Assembly: GCA_002794785.1 (NCBI GenBank)
Contig: NBBA01000006.1
Location: 434,001-498,000, forward strand
Direction of reading: 5' to 3'
DNA from: Coniferiporia sulphurascens
Lineage: Eukaryota > Basidiomycota > Agaricomycetes > Hymenochaetales > Hymenochaetaceae
Length of the DNA: 64,000 nt
The notes below the pieces were generated by a model. That model saw nothing but the letters and a program-made list of their open reading frames with translations. It did no database searches and was not told the DNA's origin. Below, one piece after another: positions 47,233-59,025 of the stretch. The stretch's first letter is position 1, and each line of letters begins with the position of its first letter. The position numbers and the translations under genes were made by a program.

Positions 47233-49977
47233 CTACTCAACTCCCAACTCTTTCAATGACATGATAGCATTTTCATATGGTTTCTGTACTATACCAGGAC
47301 AAACAGACATATATCTTTCTAATATATCCACACTCTCCTTTAGATGTACCACTGCTTCATCATTACTCCCAGCCTGTTTAAGGATGTTACCAAAGGTTTC
47401 CAGTGCATTACCAAGATCTGGTTCATATGTCTCTGGAGACCTAAGAGTGAGTTTCCTGTAGAGCTGGACTGCTTCCTGAATGACATCTATAGCTTTCTGG
47501 TGCTCCCCAATATCAGACAAGCAGCTAGACAGAGTGTTTAAAGACATAGCCAGGTCTTTTTCAAACACCTCTGGGCTTCTCTCAGCAAGCTTTCTCCTGA
47601 ACTGCACTGCCTCCTGGATGGCATCTATAGCTTTCTGGTGCTCCTCAATATCAGACAAGCAGTCAGACAGAGTGTTTAAAGAGTCAGCCAGGTCTTTTTC
47701 AAACACCTCTGGGCTTCTCTCAGCAAGCTTCCTGTAGAGCTGCACTGCTTCCTGGATGACATCTAATGCTTTCTGGTGCTCCCCAATATCAGACAAGCAG
47801 TTAGACATATTGTTTAAAGAACCAGCCAGGTCTTCCTCAAATGTCTCTAGGCTTCTCTCAGCAAGCTTCCTGTAGAGCTGCACTGCTTCCTGGGTGGCAT
47901 CTAATGCTTTCTGGTGCTCCCCAACATTAGATAAGTGGTAAGACAGAGTGTTTAAAGACATTGCTAGGTCTGGCTGAAACACCTCTGGGCTTCTCTTGGC
48001 AAGCTTCCTGTAGAGTTGCACAGCCTCCTGAATGGTATCCATAGCTCTCTGGTGCTCCCAAATATTAGACAAGCAGCTAGACAGATTGTCTAAAGACATA
48101 GCCAGGTCTTTTTCAAATGCCTCTGGGCTTCCCTTAGCAAGCTTCCTGTAGAGCTGCACTGCTTCCTGGATGGCATCTATAGCTTGCTGATACTCCCCAA
48201 TAGCAGACAAGTGGTTGGACAGAGTGTTTAAAGAGCCAGCCTGGTATGGCTCAAATACCTCTGGGCTTCCCTTAGCAAGCTTCCTGTAGAGCTGCACAGC
48301 TTCCTGAATTGCATCCATAGCTTTCTGGTGCTCCCCAATATCGGACAAGCAGTTAGACATATTGTTTAAAGACATAGCCAGGTCATTTTTAAACACCCCT
48401 GGGCTTCTCTCAGCAAGCTTCCTTTTGAGCCACACTGCTTCCTGAATTGCATCAATAGCTTTCTGGTGCTCCCCATTATCAGACAAGCAGTTAGACAGAT
48501 TGTTTAGAGAGCTAGCCAGGTCTGGCTCAAACATCTCTGGGCTTCTCTCAGCAAGCTTCCTGTAGAGTTGAACTGCTTCCTGGATGGCATCTATAGCATT
48601 CTGATGCTCCCCAATAGCAGACAAGTCAGCAGACAGATTGTTTAAAGAGTCAGCCAGGCCCGACTCAAACACATCTGGGCTTCTCTCAGCAAGCTTCCTG
48701 TAGAGCTGCACTGCTTCCCGAATTGCATCTAATGCCTTCTGGTGTTCACCCATCTCAGATAAGTCAACGGAGACATTATGCAATGCCATGGCAAGCTCTG
48801 ACTCAAAAAATGTGGGATTCTGTTCTGAAAGCCATCTGGCAATGGAACTACACATCTGGGAAAGGAGAAGTGCTTCGCTTCTAAGACCCAAAGATGACTG
48901 CAAGATACGCGAGAGAATAATTGCTTTGTGTAACCATGTAATCGCTGGCATCTCAGAGTCCCCCCTGACAACCCTGAGGAGTGAGCTCGTCTCCTCCACC
49001 GCGCTGGCTCTGTCCGCAACGGGATCCTTGAACGTAGGGCGAAAGGTCTTTGAACCAGAAAGTTTGTAGCCATCTGGAGGAGCTGCCCTCCCAGCGTGAA
49101 ACAACTCTTTGTCGTTCATCAAAGCAGCACGAAGAGCTTTTACTTTAACAGACAAAATCCTATGCTCCAATTCCTTCTCCTCGTCAACATCGCCAAGCTC
49201 CTATAAATAACTATATTAGTGTAAAGTACGTCCCGAACCAGCAGTGTGCGTACAAGAGTCGCTTTGCGAAGAGCTTGCTTCTTCTCGCTGGTCGACATGA
49301 CATCTGTCCCGAAGAGGGCTTTCGCCTGAGCTGGGTCCTCCTGCGCCGCAGAGATCCGGGCATCTAGAGACTTCTGTAGCATCGCAATTTGTCCCTCAAT
49401 TTGAACACCATGGGCAGCAATACTAATGCCATTACTGACGCCATTCGCAGCCTCCAGATAGGACTGAGTATTAAATCAAGGCTTGCAGAGAGAATCACTC
49501 ACTAGGAACTTTGTATAGGCACGATCTGCCTCCCTGCGGATCTCTTCAATCTGCCGTGTGATATCATCGGCACTAAATACTCGAGCCTTCATGCGTTTAA
49601 CACAGCCCCCAAAACCAGACCTAGTCTTGTAGATCTTGTCGCAATCATGCAGCAATTCATGGAGGTTGCTAGTTGACGAATATCAGGGCTATTCCCAAGA
49701 GATTACGAGTGAGTTGAATACCTCTGCAATGCAGCAATATCCTTGTCCAGCATCGGCAGGCTATCGCTGATGCGACCCTTACGGAGTTCCTCGAGATTCT
49801 GGATATCATCGACAAGACGGACGGATTCCCTGAAGAGGTTTTTTTTATTTTTGGCATTCTGTCAAAATTACGGTCATTAATATTGTCATCCACGGAGAAA
49901 TGACTATTGTGACGAACTTTTTCCACTATGGCTTTGACTTTCATAGCAACGGATAAGGCGGTAGATGCGTAATCCAT
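47233..49977 (-). CDS. HeLo/MLKL-NTD-like helical domain fused to 11 TPR repeats
   Basis: Five exons: 49918-49977, 49722-49858, 49503-49668, 49254-49451, 47233-49200; about 842 residues. The N-terminal 190 residues are all helical with heptad-like leucines (NKKNLFRESVRLVDDIQNL, PMLDKDIAALQSNLHELLHD, DDITRQIEEIRREADRAYTKF). This pattern resembles the four-helix bundle of fungal HeLo-like and MLKL N-terminal domains that act in regulated cell death; that assignment is inferred. Then come ten near-identical 46-residue TPR units of the form FEKDLAMSLNNLSNCLSDIG followed by EHQKAIDAIQEAVQLYRKLA, plus a divergent last unit ending KELGVE. No nucleotide-binding domain is visible. In the repeats Arg is written only as AGA/AGG in the codons I checked and CpG is almost absent. 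Paralogue at 57115-59025. Confidence 0.82.
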
Positions 49978-52900
49978 GTTCGTATACGAGCTACGAGAGG
50001 ATGTATAATCAGAGATGCAGGATTATATAATAACTAGCGGGACATCACCTTTGACACAGGTACGCGTAGACAGTACAGAGAGACGCCAAAATTGAGAAAT
50101 TTTCGGACGGGGAAGATCTGCCAGTGACGACTAACACGTACAGGGACAGAATTCCTGCTCAAGTTTCAGTCCAGCCGACGGACAATTTTTTTCGAGCGGG
50201 AGGACTTACTTCGACGAGCTGAGGAACACGAGAGCCTCGGGATCGGGGATCGGACCGCTCGGGGAAGCACTGAGAAGATTAAGTAAGCAAGACTTCCCCT
50301 CATTTCGCACGGATATCCGTGTGAAAGTAAACGACAGAATAGGCAAGTCGCGTATACGTGCCCGGTGTAACGGGAAATCACTTGAGAACAAGGCCGAGAT
50401 TGACAAATAGAACGTTGACAGTGGTAAAAGGATGCGATTGAAGGCTCTTGGTTGAGATTGAGTACGACGACTAGCGCAGTGGTGGTAGAAAGCAAGATGG
50501 GTAACAGACGCCGGTATGCATCCTCGTGTATTGGCCCAGATTTAGCCAAGTTGAAACTCCGCCGGTGTTGCTTCTCTTCATCCTGCTCGTCACATTAGTT
50601 ATCCAGTAAACCATTGATTCTACTCTGGCTACGCAACGAGTTCGAATATTCAAAACGGCGGAGACACCAAGATGGTCGTGTACAGCGATTCAGACTCGAA
50701 GATATTGCTCGATAGGACGCACCGGCCGGTAATGAAAGGAAGGAACCTCTGGTACGTGCCGTCTGTAGTGTGGGTGAATACTGACGCCTGTGCACTGAGA
50801 ATATCCGTGATATTTGCCAGAGCATTACATTCACTATTACTGGTGGATAGACGCGTCCCTACGCCCTGTTGAATCGACTGGAAGCCAGTGGACATCTGCG
50901 CCGATTTCGGTCCGGCCACAACATCATCTATCTCAAGTTTGCCGATCCCTTCAGACGTGAACATCGTCGCCGGCGCCTTCCACACCGCCACATCCGTGTG
51001 GACCAGCCATCACCGCCAACAATTAATCCTTCTCAGCTAGGAAGATCCCGGGGAGTGGGTGGGTTTCCGAATGATCGTGCCATTCGACCTCTTTGGATGC
51101 GGTGGCCAGGCAGAGGGTCCGCACTCCCCGAATACAGACCGTCGGGTCCAAGCTTGGGCCTCTGTTGATAGAGCTGGCTGCGTCCGCGTATGGTATTGCG
51201 ATTGGCCACTGGGTCGTTGAGAGCATTTCGGTGCATTCGGCGTGTCTGCGGACGTCATTACTCTGGGGCCTGAGCGATCAGAGGTCGGTGCGTTGCTGCT
51301 GTTATATCTATTTAATAATTTCTTTCGCTGAGGTTTTCATTAGTCCGTCCTGCAAAATTCCGTGATGCGGTTGAGATAAGAGAAAATGGAGACGAGACGA
51401 CTTACCTGCTGTGAGCTTCGAAGTGAGACCTGTCGGTTTTTATTGCTAGGTTATCTTATTATTTTTGCTTTTTTGCTTTTTTTTCTGGCTGGGCGAACGT
51501 GAATAGCTATATTGTCAGTTTGGAAACTTCTCCTGGTACAAATAATCTTCTACACGTCTGCTCCGCGCAGCAACGAGAACTCGCGGATGCTCTCCCCGGG
51601 AACTTGCACCGCAAACCTAAATCAACCACCGCGATCACGAGCGCGTTCACGGTGCGCTGTTCTGACGGCCTTGTATGTGCGAGGCATCGCCGAAGACACG
51701 CTCTAAGTGAGCGGGGCAGTCGACGGCGCCGCAATTTGCGTCATCGCTCTGCCGCCCGCAGACGTTTGGCCACTGCTCTATGATCGTATCACACGGCGCG
51801 GCAAAAGGTTGTATGTTCACACGCAACGCAAGCCGACTTAGTGAAGCGTTATCCATAGCGTCGTCCCATACCCTTAAGTACAGCAATACTTATAAGAATC
51901 CCAGGTAGCTGTATCCGAAGCTCTTCGCACGCGTCAAGGGCTGTGTTTGATGGAGTCTTCCTACCCTGTTAGTGGAAGCTGGGCTGAGGGCGGCAGTTGC
52001 ATGCACCCCGGTGAAGCGCTCACATGCTAGATGAGTTTCGTTCGGTGCTAATTCAGGTCACACTTCAAGTTCAACCGCGGAGTGTTTGGCTATGAAGTTC
52101 GTTCTTCCCCGTGGATGTGTACATAGTACGGGCCTTAGATATTTGTCCGTCCACTTTCACTTGGTACGTTCATTTCCGTATCCACAAATAGTCATCTAAC
52201 TCCGTCCCTTCGATACAGGGGTATTATGCAAGACGAGTGAAGCCAATTCTCCTACTAGTCTACTGCTTGAGGAAACGTCTTCCATCGCTCGATGCAACTA
52301 ATCTCTAATCAACCGGATGTGTGTGGTTTTGCAGCACGTGTCCCTGCGAGTGAGCTTCCTAGCACCGGCAATATGCTCAATGATAATGCTCATGATGTGC
52401 AATGACAAGGCAGGTGCACGGTGCAAGAGTGGGCACTGCCAGGGCATTGCTAATCACGAGATGTTCGCCTCGCTTGTCTTTACTATTGCGCAGCACGTCC
52501 ATCTGTGCTCGATGAAATCAACTTGAAGCCGTGTCGCGTCGCCCTCCGGAGAAGGCGACAGCGACAGCGGCGGCAGGTTTACACCGTACACTATATTGGC
52601 GAGTGCACGTCTGTGGTTACTTCCTTTTCGACGTAGGAACTTACTTTCACCAGCGGCTTGATAGCCGAGTCGCGTTCGCGTGATGAACAGGTTATGCGAT
52701 CCGTTTCTCGTAGACACGGGTCGCCCCGTCGAGATTTGCGTTTTGTCATATCAATCAGTAGGATGACGGCAACAAGACACTTGCGGTATGGCATTACAAG
52801 CTGTATCTTTAAATGTGCCATTTACTTTTTTGACACTTATACACAATAATCGATTCAGTCTCACTACAAGACGTCCATGTCGCACGGTAGTTGGTCCCAA

Positions 52901-53700
52901 ATTTCTATATGGACCTGATACCTTACGATTTTTCGTGTTAAGGTCTATGAATAGGAGAACAGGAAGCACGCGGCGAGCCCGATACTGACTCGGAGCATTG
53001 GTTCTAGTCAGCCCAGAAACCCCTGCCGGACAAGAACCCTGAACAGACCCAGTATCTTGCCTCCCTGACCTGCGGGAGTCCCACGTGGACTATCGCCATT
53101 GCCCAATGTTATGTAGGGGCGCACTCATCGACACGGCTATCAAATTGAAGTTTTGCGGCGCGCTTTGCAAAAGCTATTTTAGCTGCTATTGGGAATGGGG
53201 TATGTACATTGGGAAGCTCGATTTCGACAAACATCTTTAATGTAAGGGATGGACTGAAGCAATTTTTCCTTGCTCGACAAATACGCCTAATATTCCTCCT
53301 TGACCAGTCCGCAACTCTATTGCTGTGCCGTGCACAGCACAGTCTGCGGCCGTCGCACGTCTGTGCGGTCTACTCGATGTCGTTTGCGTCTTCCTACCGG
53401 TTATTTTCTTTTGCTGTCTCAGCAGGGCTCCGCTTGAAACGTCCCGCCGTTCTGTGCGAAGCCAGTATGCTGGACGACGGGCCGAATGGTCGTTAGGCGC
53501 CCGCATTTCCCAAATTAACGCCCGATGGCGCGCGTGTCTGCCGGCCCGGATAGAGCCGAGCCCGTCGCCTTCCGTTGTACACAGCCGGTGCGCTCTTGTC
53601 CTCCAGCGATCACCTAATGAGCCCGGGCAGAGGGCCTATTCTGCTGTCGTGTCTCCTAGGCCATACTGTCTTGGTGGAATGTCACGGTGGCGGTGACGCT
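49978..53700. other. upstream part of unit B1, no intact gene recognised
   Basis: About 3.7 kb, repeated at 59026-62640. Coding-like stretches are shared in both copies but broken: for example NGGDTKMVVYSDSDSKILLD and WYVPSVVW on the plus strand near 50670-50780, and a hydrophobic RRLLPILLSTTTALVVVLNLN on the minus strand near 50500. Frames shift between copies, so I do not call a gene. The 5' end holds the promoter of the TPR gene. Confidence 0.45.
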
Positions 53701-53759
53701 CTGTAGTCTGGTCAAACACTGTACCTCTCCATTATGCCCTGGTATGAATAGAGACGCCG

Positions 53760-56100
53760 ATGCGTATCTACATGCCCGACAGATACAGTACGCGATGTGT
53801 GTACGAAGCTGGATAGGAGAGAGACGGGCTGGTGCAAACCCGTCCTATGGTGTCATTACTTGTTTTCCCGAAGCTGTCGGTCCACTCCCCCACATCACGT
53901 GCAAACGTCTCCTTAATTTCTCGAGTTCGCGTCTCTTCTGTCCGCTGAGTTTGTGTCTCTTCCGCCTTACGAATCTGCGTGACCCTCGCTGCGTGTCGGC
54001 GATCACTTTCCACTTGCTGTCAGACCAAGCAAAATACAAAGACGGGTGTATTCTCGAGTGCAACGAGCTCTGCATCAATACTGATGACCACTTCTTCCTC
54101 TTCGGTCTCCTCCAAGGGCTGATCTCTCTCTTTACGAAACAACTCGTAAGTCTCACCACGATTGCCGACTCCGTCTTTGCAAAAATGGAGAATTGGTGTG
54201 AACAGACGTTTCACCTTTGGGCTGCAGTCAGTCATCGGCCCACGTCCACAGAGATACTCATATATCTCAAGCAGCTTGTGTCGCTCTTCCGTAGGAAAGG
54301 TGTTATAGACAGCTCTCAAAATGTTTGTAGGCTTTGCGGTATCGGTCGCCAAAATCTTGTTCGTGTGCCCCCGAGGTGCGCCTTTCTTGGAATTTCTCCA
54401 TGTACAGTCCCCTCCCAAAAATTTTCGCCTCCCAAAAAAGGCAATGCCAATAAAGCTGCTTGTATACACTATTGCTCCACTACAAATGCATAAATCTCTG
54501 TTCTGATACTTGGTAGACCTTGTCTTGATTTTCTATAATACCTGGGTGAAAAATGGTGTGGTGTTGAAAAGTAAAAAAATAATCTGTGGGTTGTCTTTTC
54601 TTGCTTCTCAAAAAAAAGCCTTCTTCAGTCTCTCTTAAATGCTGACACTTTCTCTTAAGCAATTACCCTGATTTTAGATGGACACTAGACATATTATACT
54701 ATGCATCTATTAAGCAGTTAGTTTGAGTAAAATAGCATGCCTAAGGTGCTCAAATCTCCAAATATTTGCACACCCTTGGATCTGCAAAATGGTATCCCCC
54801 CTTCTACAGCTTCTACAACTTCACTTTCAAAATAAATCCCTCTGAAGATTCCATAGAAGGGTTATCTTAGTTATATTTCATCATAATGTGCATCCTCTCA
54901 ATAAGTTTTGTGAATAAATATGAGTAGTTCCCTTTTTCATGTGTCATACACCCTCAATCCCTGACCTCTAGTTTTTCTGGCTTTGAATTGGATACAGGGT
55001 ACCATTTTCAATGCTCCAACTTGGACCTATAAGTCCCAGAGGGGTATGTGATTGTATTTCTTCTCCAGCCAGTGAAACATCTGTCTGCTGTGTCTTCTCC
55101 CTATTGTTTCTTCCAAACCCTGATTTTCCCTCACATTCTCTGGCTACTTTGTTTTTTTATTACTTATGAAGATGTATTTTTTTCTCATGATTATAGCAAG
55201 GGAGCATGTAACCTACTGCTATACATTGCCCTAAGTAAGTTTAGAGCAACCAGTGAATTTAGAGATGCAGTTGAAAAATGGGTTAGTTTCCATGTATTTC
55301 CTGTCCGCCAAAACCTGCTGACTTCCTTGAGCTCTACAAATCCTTCCATCAATACTGTATGGATATATACTTCTAGTACTGCTCTTGTCATGAGCCCACA
55401 TTCTCTTGTTCTGGAGATTGTGCCAGTGGCCTGAACATGGTGATTTTACAAAGTCACACTTTCTAACAGATTTATTTAAGGTGTGGCTGTGATATACACA
55501 TTTTCATGTTCATATTAAAAAGGGCTATGTGCTCCATTTTATTTCATCACAATTGGTGAAGAATTGGTTGTGTTACAGTCAAAAAAAGATGTGCTGAATC
55601 ATGTGACAGGTGAAAACTTCTGGGAGGGGACTGTACCTGCTCTGTGTGAATCACTCATGATAATTCTGGACCACTGGTGCACCTTTGACTGGATGGATGG
55701 CTTGGGTGCGAGCGAGTGGTTTATCGATTTGTCATAAAGCGGGAGGGGTCCTGTGCCAAGGGAATAGTGTGCATTTATCCAGAAGCATTCTCCAACTGTC
55801 ATTTAGTTGAAGAGGATGAGCAGGACTATTTCGAAACCTACCATGGTGTAGGCGTTGCAATGGATATACGGCTTCGGAGTGCAGATGGTGTCACACATGT
55901 ACTGTATGTCTGGGAACCAGGTTTATGTGAGAAGGTGGTGAAGATGGGTGGTGCGGGCATGGTGGTTGGGTTGCCATATGTGTAGTCTCTCTGGACAATC
56001 TTTGGAGCTGGAGTGCTCTCGAATGTCGACTTTGGTACAGCTTCTTCCTCTATGATTTCCGTTACTTCGGACCAGTATTAAATAAATATAACGAACGATA
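53760..56100 (-). pseudogene. decayed gene of family A, copy A2, split by a transposon
   Basis: The best preserved frame of the family. On the minus strand 56060-55990 reads SEVTEIIEEEAVPKSTFEST. The gene is then interrupted by the element at 54405-55633 and continues as AVYNTFPTEERHKLLEIYEYLCGR, an FTPILHFCKDGVGNRGETYEL segment and an acidic LEETEEEEVVISID stretch. A TGA at 54020-54022 lies just before QQVESDRRHAARVTQ and replaces the CGA of A1. The C-terminal region is charged and coiled-coil-like. Function unknown. Confidence 0.65.
54405..55633. mobile_element. 1.23-kb TA-flanked DNA transposon, Tc1/mariner-like ends
   Basis: Terminal inverted repeats CAGTCCCCTCCCAAAAATTT on the left and AACTTCTGGGAGGGGACTG on the right, flanked by TA at 54403-54404 and 55634-55635. 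A1 shows the empty site: CTCCATG-TG-CCTGGTC at 45897-45911 against CTCCATG-TA-element-TA-CCTGCTC here. The interior is AT-rich with only two CpG dinucleotides in 1,229 bp. The longest open frame (55048-55434) shows no DDE motif I can recognise, so the copy is probably non-autonomous or decayed. Confidence 0.85.
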
Positions 56101-57114
56101 TAAATATAGTACATGGTCATATGAACAACCACCTTACTAAGTGAACAATAATGCAATGATAATGCCATACGATATAGGAGCTAGATAGTTATAGTAGTAC
56201 TAGCTCACGGAACATGTATATAAGGGGAGCTGGTCTCGCCCTAGAAATACATTGGTTTACGCTGATAACCCACCTTCGCCTCACTTTCACCACTGCACCT
56301 CATCGTCTACCACAACGTGCGTAGATTTTAAGAACCAGGCTGCTGCAGTGTCGAGGATGGAGGGATGACTGTAAAGTCATGTCAATATGCACGTCTAATG
56401 GCGTATGATTAGACGGTGTGTGACATGCTTAGCTTCTCCTTCTCTGCCTTTGGGATCTATTCCAGGGCCAGTAGGCTGCCGATGTCTTGGCTGCTGGAAA
56501 GACATTGTTCATTGTGTTTTGGTTTGAAGTGAAGGCATCATTGTCCTTAAAGGAGCTGTCTGAAGCAGAGTCATGAGAGTGACAATAGCACCTTCATCCG
56601 ATATCGCATAGACGAATGTATTCCATAGTTAATGAACACACCCTTTCAGAGATTGTGCTGGCATTGGCGACAAGATTATATACCAAAGTGCTTGCTTTTG
56701 CACCATTTCCATTGCCATTTGTCATTTTTGAGAAAAAAAATGAATGTTTTATTTTGTCAAGAGAGCTGTGGACAGCTAGAAATGTGTCACCTTTATTGGT
56801 CTTATAAGTACATATTCTTAGGATGCTAGGTACCAGAAGAATTTATGACTGTAGTCATTGTACCTAATGTCTAAGAAATACAATCATGCAACTACTGAGA
56901 CCTCTGACATCAGACTAAGTGATGGTTCCATCACAGTGATGCTGAAAAAGAAGAGTTTTCTTGAATGTCAGCAAAAGGAAACACAAGAGGTTATTGCTTC
57001 TTAAGAGTAGATCAGACAAAATTCAAAGAACTCCCCACAGAGGATACAAAACAAACATATATTTTCAAAACATATTATTGAAAGTGACAAACATAATACA
57101 CATACAGTTTCTAA

Positions 57115-59025
57115 TTACTCAACTCCCAACTCTTTCAATGACATGATAGCATCTTCATATGGTTTCTGTACTATACCAGGACAAACAGATGTATATCTCT
57201 CTAATATATCCACACTCTCCTTTAGATGTACCACTGCTTCATTTTTTCTTCCAGCTTGTTTAAGGATGTCACCAAATGATTCCAGTGCATTACCAAGATC
57301 TGGCTCATATGTTTCTGGAGACCTAAGAGCGAGTTTCCTGTAGAGCTGGACTGCTTCCTGAATGGTATCTATAGCTTTCTGGTACTCCCCAATATCAGAT
57401 GAGTGAAGGGACAGATTGTTTAAAGAGCCAGCCAGGTCTTTTTCAAACACCTCTGGGCTTCTCTCAGCAAGCTTCCTCCTGAGCTGCACAGCTTCCTGGA
57501 TGGCATCCATAGCTTTCTGGTGCTCCCCAATGGCAGACAAATGGTTAGACAAATTGTTTAAAGACATAGCCAGGTCTTTTTCAAATGCCTCTGGGCTTCT
57601 CTCAGCAAGCTTCCTGTAGAGTTGCACAGCTTCCTGACTTGCATCTAATGCTTTCTGGTGCTCCCCAACATAAGACAAGCAGATAGACATATTGTTTAAA
57701 GACCTAGCCAGGTTATTTTCAAACGCCTCTGGGCTTCTCTCAGCAAGCTTCCTGTAGAGCTGCACAGCTTCCTGAATTGCATCTAATGCTTCCTGGTATT
57801 TACCCATCTCAGATAAGTCAGAAGACACATTATGCATTGCCATGGCAAGCTCTGACTCAAAAAATGCAGGATTCCGTTCGGCGAGTCGTCTGGAAATGGA
57901 ATAACACATTTGGGAAAGGAGAAGTGCCTCGCTTCTAAGCCCCAAAGACGACCCCAAGACACATGAGAGCCCAGTTGCTCTGTGAAACCATGTAATCGCA
58001 GACATCTCAGAGTCTTTCTTCTTGAGGGCCTCGAGCAGAAAGTACGTCTCCTGTACGGCATTAGATCTATCCGCAACCGGGTCCTCAAACGTAGGACGAA
58101 ACGTCTCTGAGCCAGAAATTTCGTAGTCATCCGGAGGGACTGCTCTCCCAGCACGAAACATCTCATTGCTGTTCACCAAAGCAGCACGAATGGCTTTTAC
58201 TTTAACAGACAAAATCCTATGCTCCGCTTCCTTCTCCTCATCGACATCGCCGAGTTCCTATAAATAACCATATTAGTGCAAAGTACATCTCGAACCAGCA
58301 GTGTGCGCACAAGAGTCGCTCTGCGAAGAGCTTGCTTCTTTTCGCTGGTCGACATGACATCTGTCCCGAAGAGGGCTCCTGCCTGAGCTGGGTCCTCCCG
58401 AGCCGCAGAGATACGTGCATCTAAAGACTCCTGCAGCACCGCCCCATCCTTTTCCACACCGAGGGCAGCAATACTAATGCTGTTACTAATGCCATTTGCA
58501 GCCTCCATAACAAATACTGAGTATGCCGTCCATGTCTGTGGAGGCGGAACACTCACCAAGAACTTTGTATAAGCACGATCCACCTCTTTCCGAATCTCCT
58601 CAATCTGCTGCGCGATATCGTCGGCGCTAAATACTCGAGCCTTCATGCGCTTAACATAGCCTCCAAAACCAGATTTAGTCTTGTAGATCTTGTCACAATC
58701 ATACAGCAATTCATGGAGGTTACTAGTTGACGGATATCAGGAAGTTTCCCAAGAAATTACGTGGCAGTTGAATACCTTTGCAACACAGCAATATCTTTGT
58801 CCAGCATCGGCAGACTATCGCTGATGCGACCCTTACGGAGTTCCTCGAGATTCTGAATATCATCGACAAGACGGACGGATGCCCTGAGGAGACCTTTCTT
58901 GTTCTTTGCATTCTATCAAATCTGTGTTTAGTGTCGTCTACAAATAATTAGGTGCAGCACCAAACCTTGTCTACCAAGCCTTTGATTGTCATTGCAACAG
59001 AAAAGGCAGTGGAGGCGTAATCCAT
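57115..59025 (-). CDS. HeLo/MLKL-NTD-like helical domain fused to 5 TPR repeats
   Basis: Five exons parallel to the first copy: 58966-59025, 58776-58912, 58557-58722, 58311-58502, 57115-58257; about 565 residues. The N-terminal helices match those of the paralogue (MDYASTAFSVAMTIKGLVDK, then NAKNKKGLLRASVRL and ADDIAQQIEEIRKEVDRAY). Four full 46-residue TPR units and the divergent last unit remain; the length difference from the paralogue is accounted for by exactly six units. Intron 3 reads open in frame, but the splice shared by both copies (acceptor GGAG before GCTGC) keeps phase. Arg codons in the array are AGA/AGG except in the last part. Role inferred as intracellular sensing or cell-death signalling. 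Confidence 0.82.

Larger units (their letters stand above)
46550..53700. repeat. direct repeat unit B1
   Basis: First copy of a unit repeated in the same orientation at 56578-62640. It contains the long HeLo-like/TPR gene and about 3.7 kb of upstream DNA. Matching landmarks are the start near 46550 (GAGTGACAATGGCACC against GAGTGACAATAGCACC), the whole gene, and the end near 53620-53760, where both copies run into an A unit. Confidence 0.85.

Noticed and set aside
47500..48720. Regularly spaced direct repeats that could suggest a CRISPR-like or satellite array.
   Set aside because: The 138-bp period is one open frame of 46-residue TPR units; there are no unique spacers and the DNA is eukaryotic.
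55048..55434. 128-residue frame inside the TA-flanked element as a transposase.
   Set aside because: No DDE/D catalytic spacing or helix-turn-helix is recognisable, and AT-rich DNA without CpG can stay open by chance.
58503..58556. Intron 3 of the short TPR gene read as coding, because the frame stays open through it.
   Set aside because: The long paralogue has stops at this place, and the shared splice sites remove the segment in phase in both genes.
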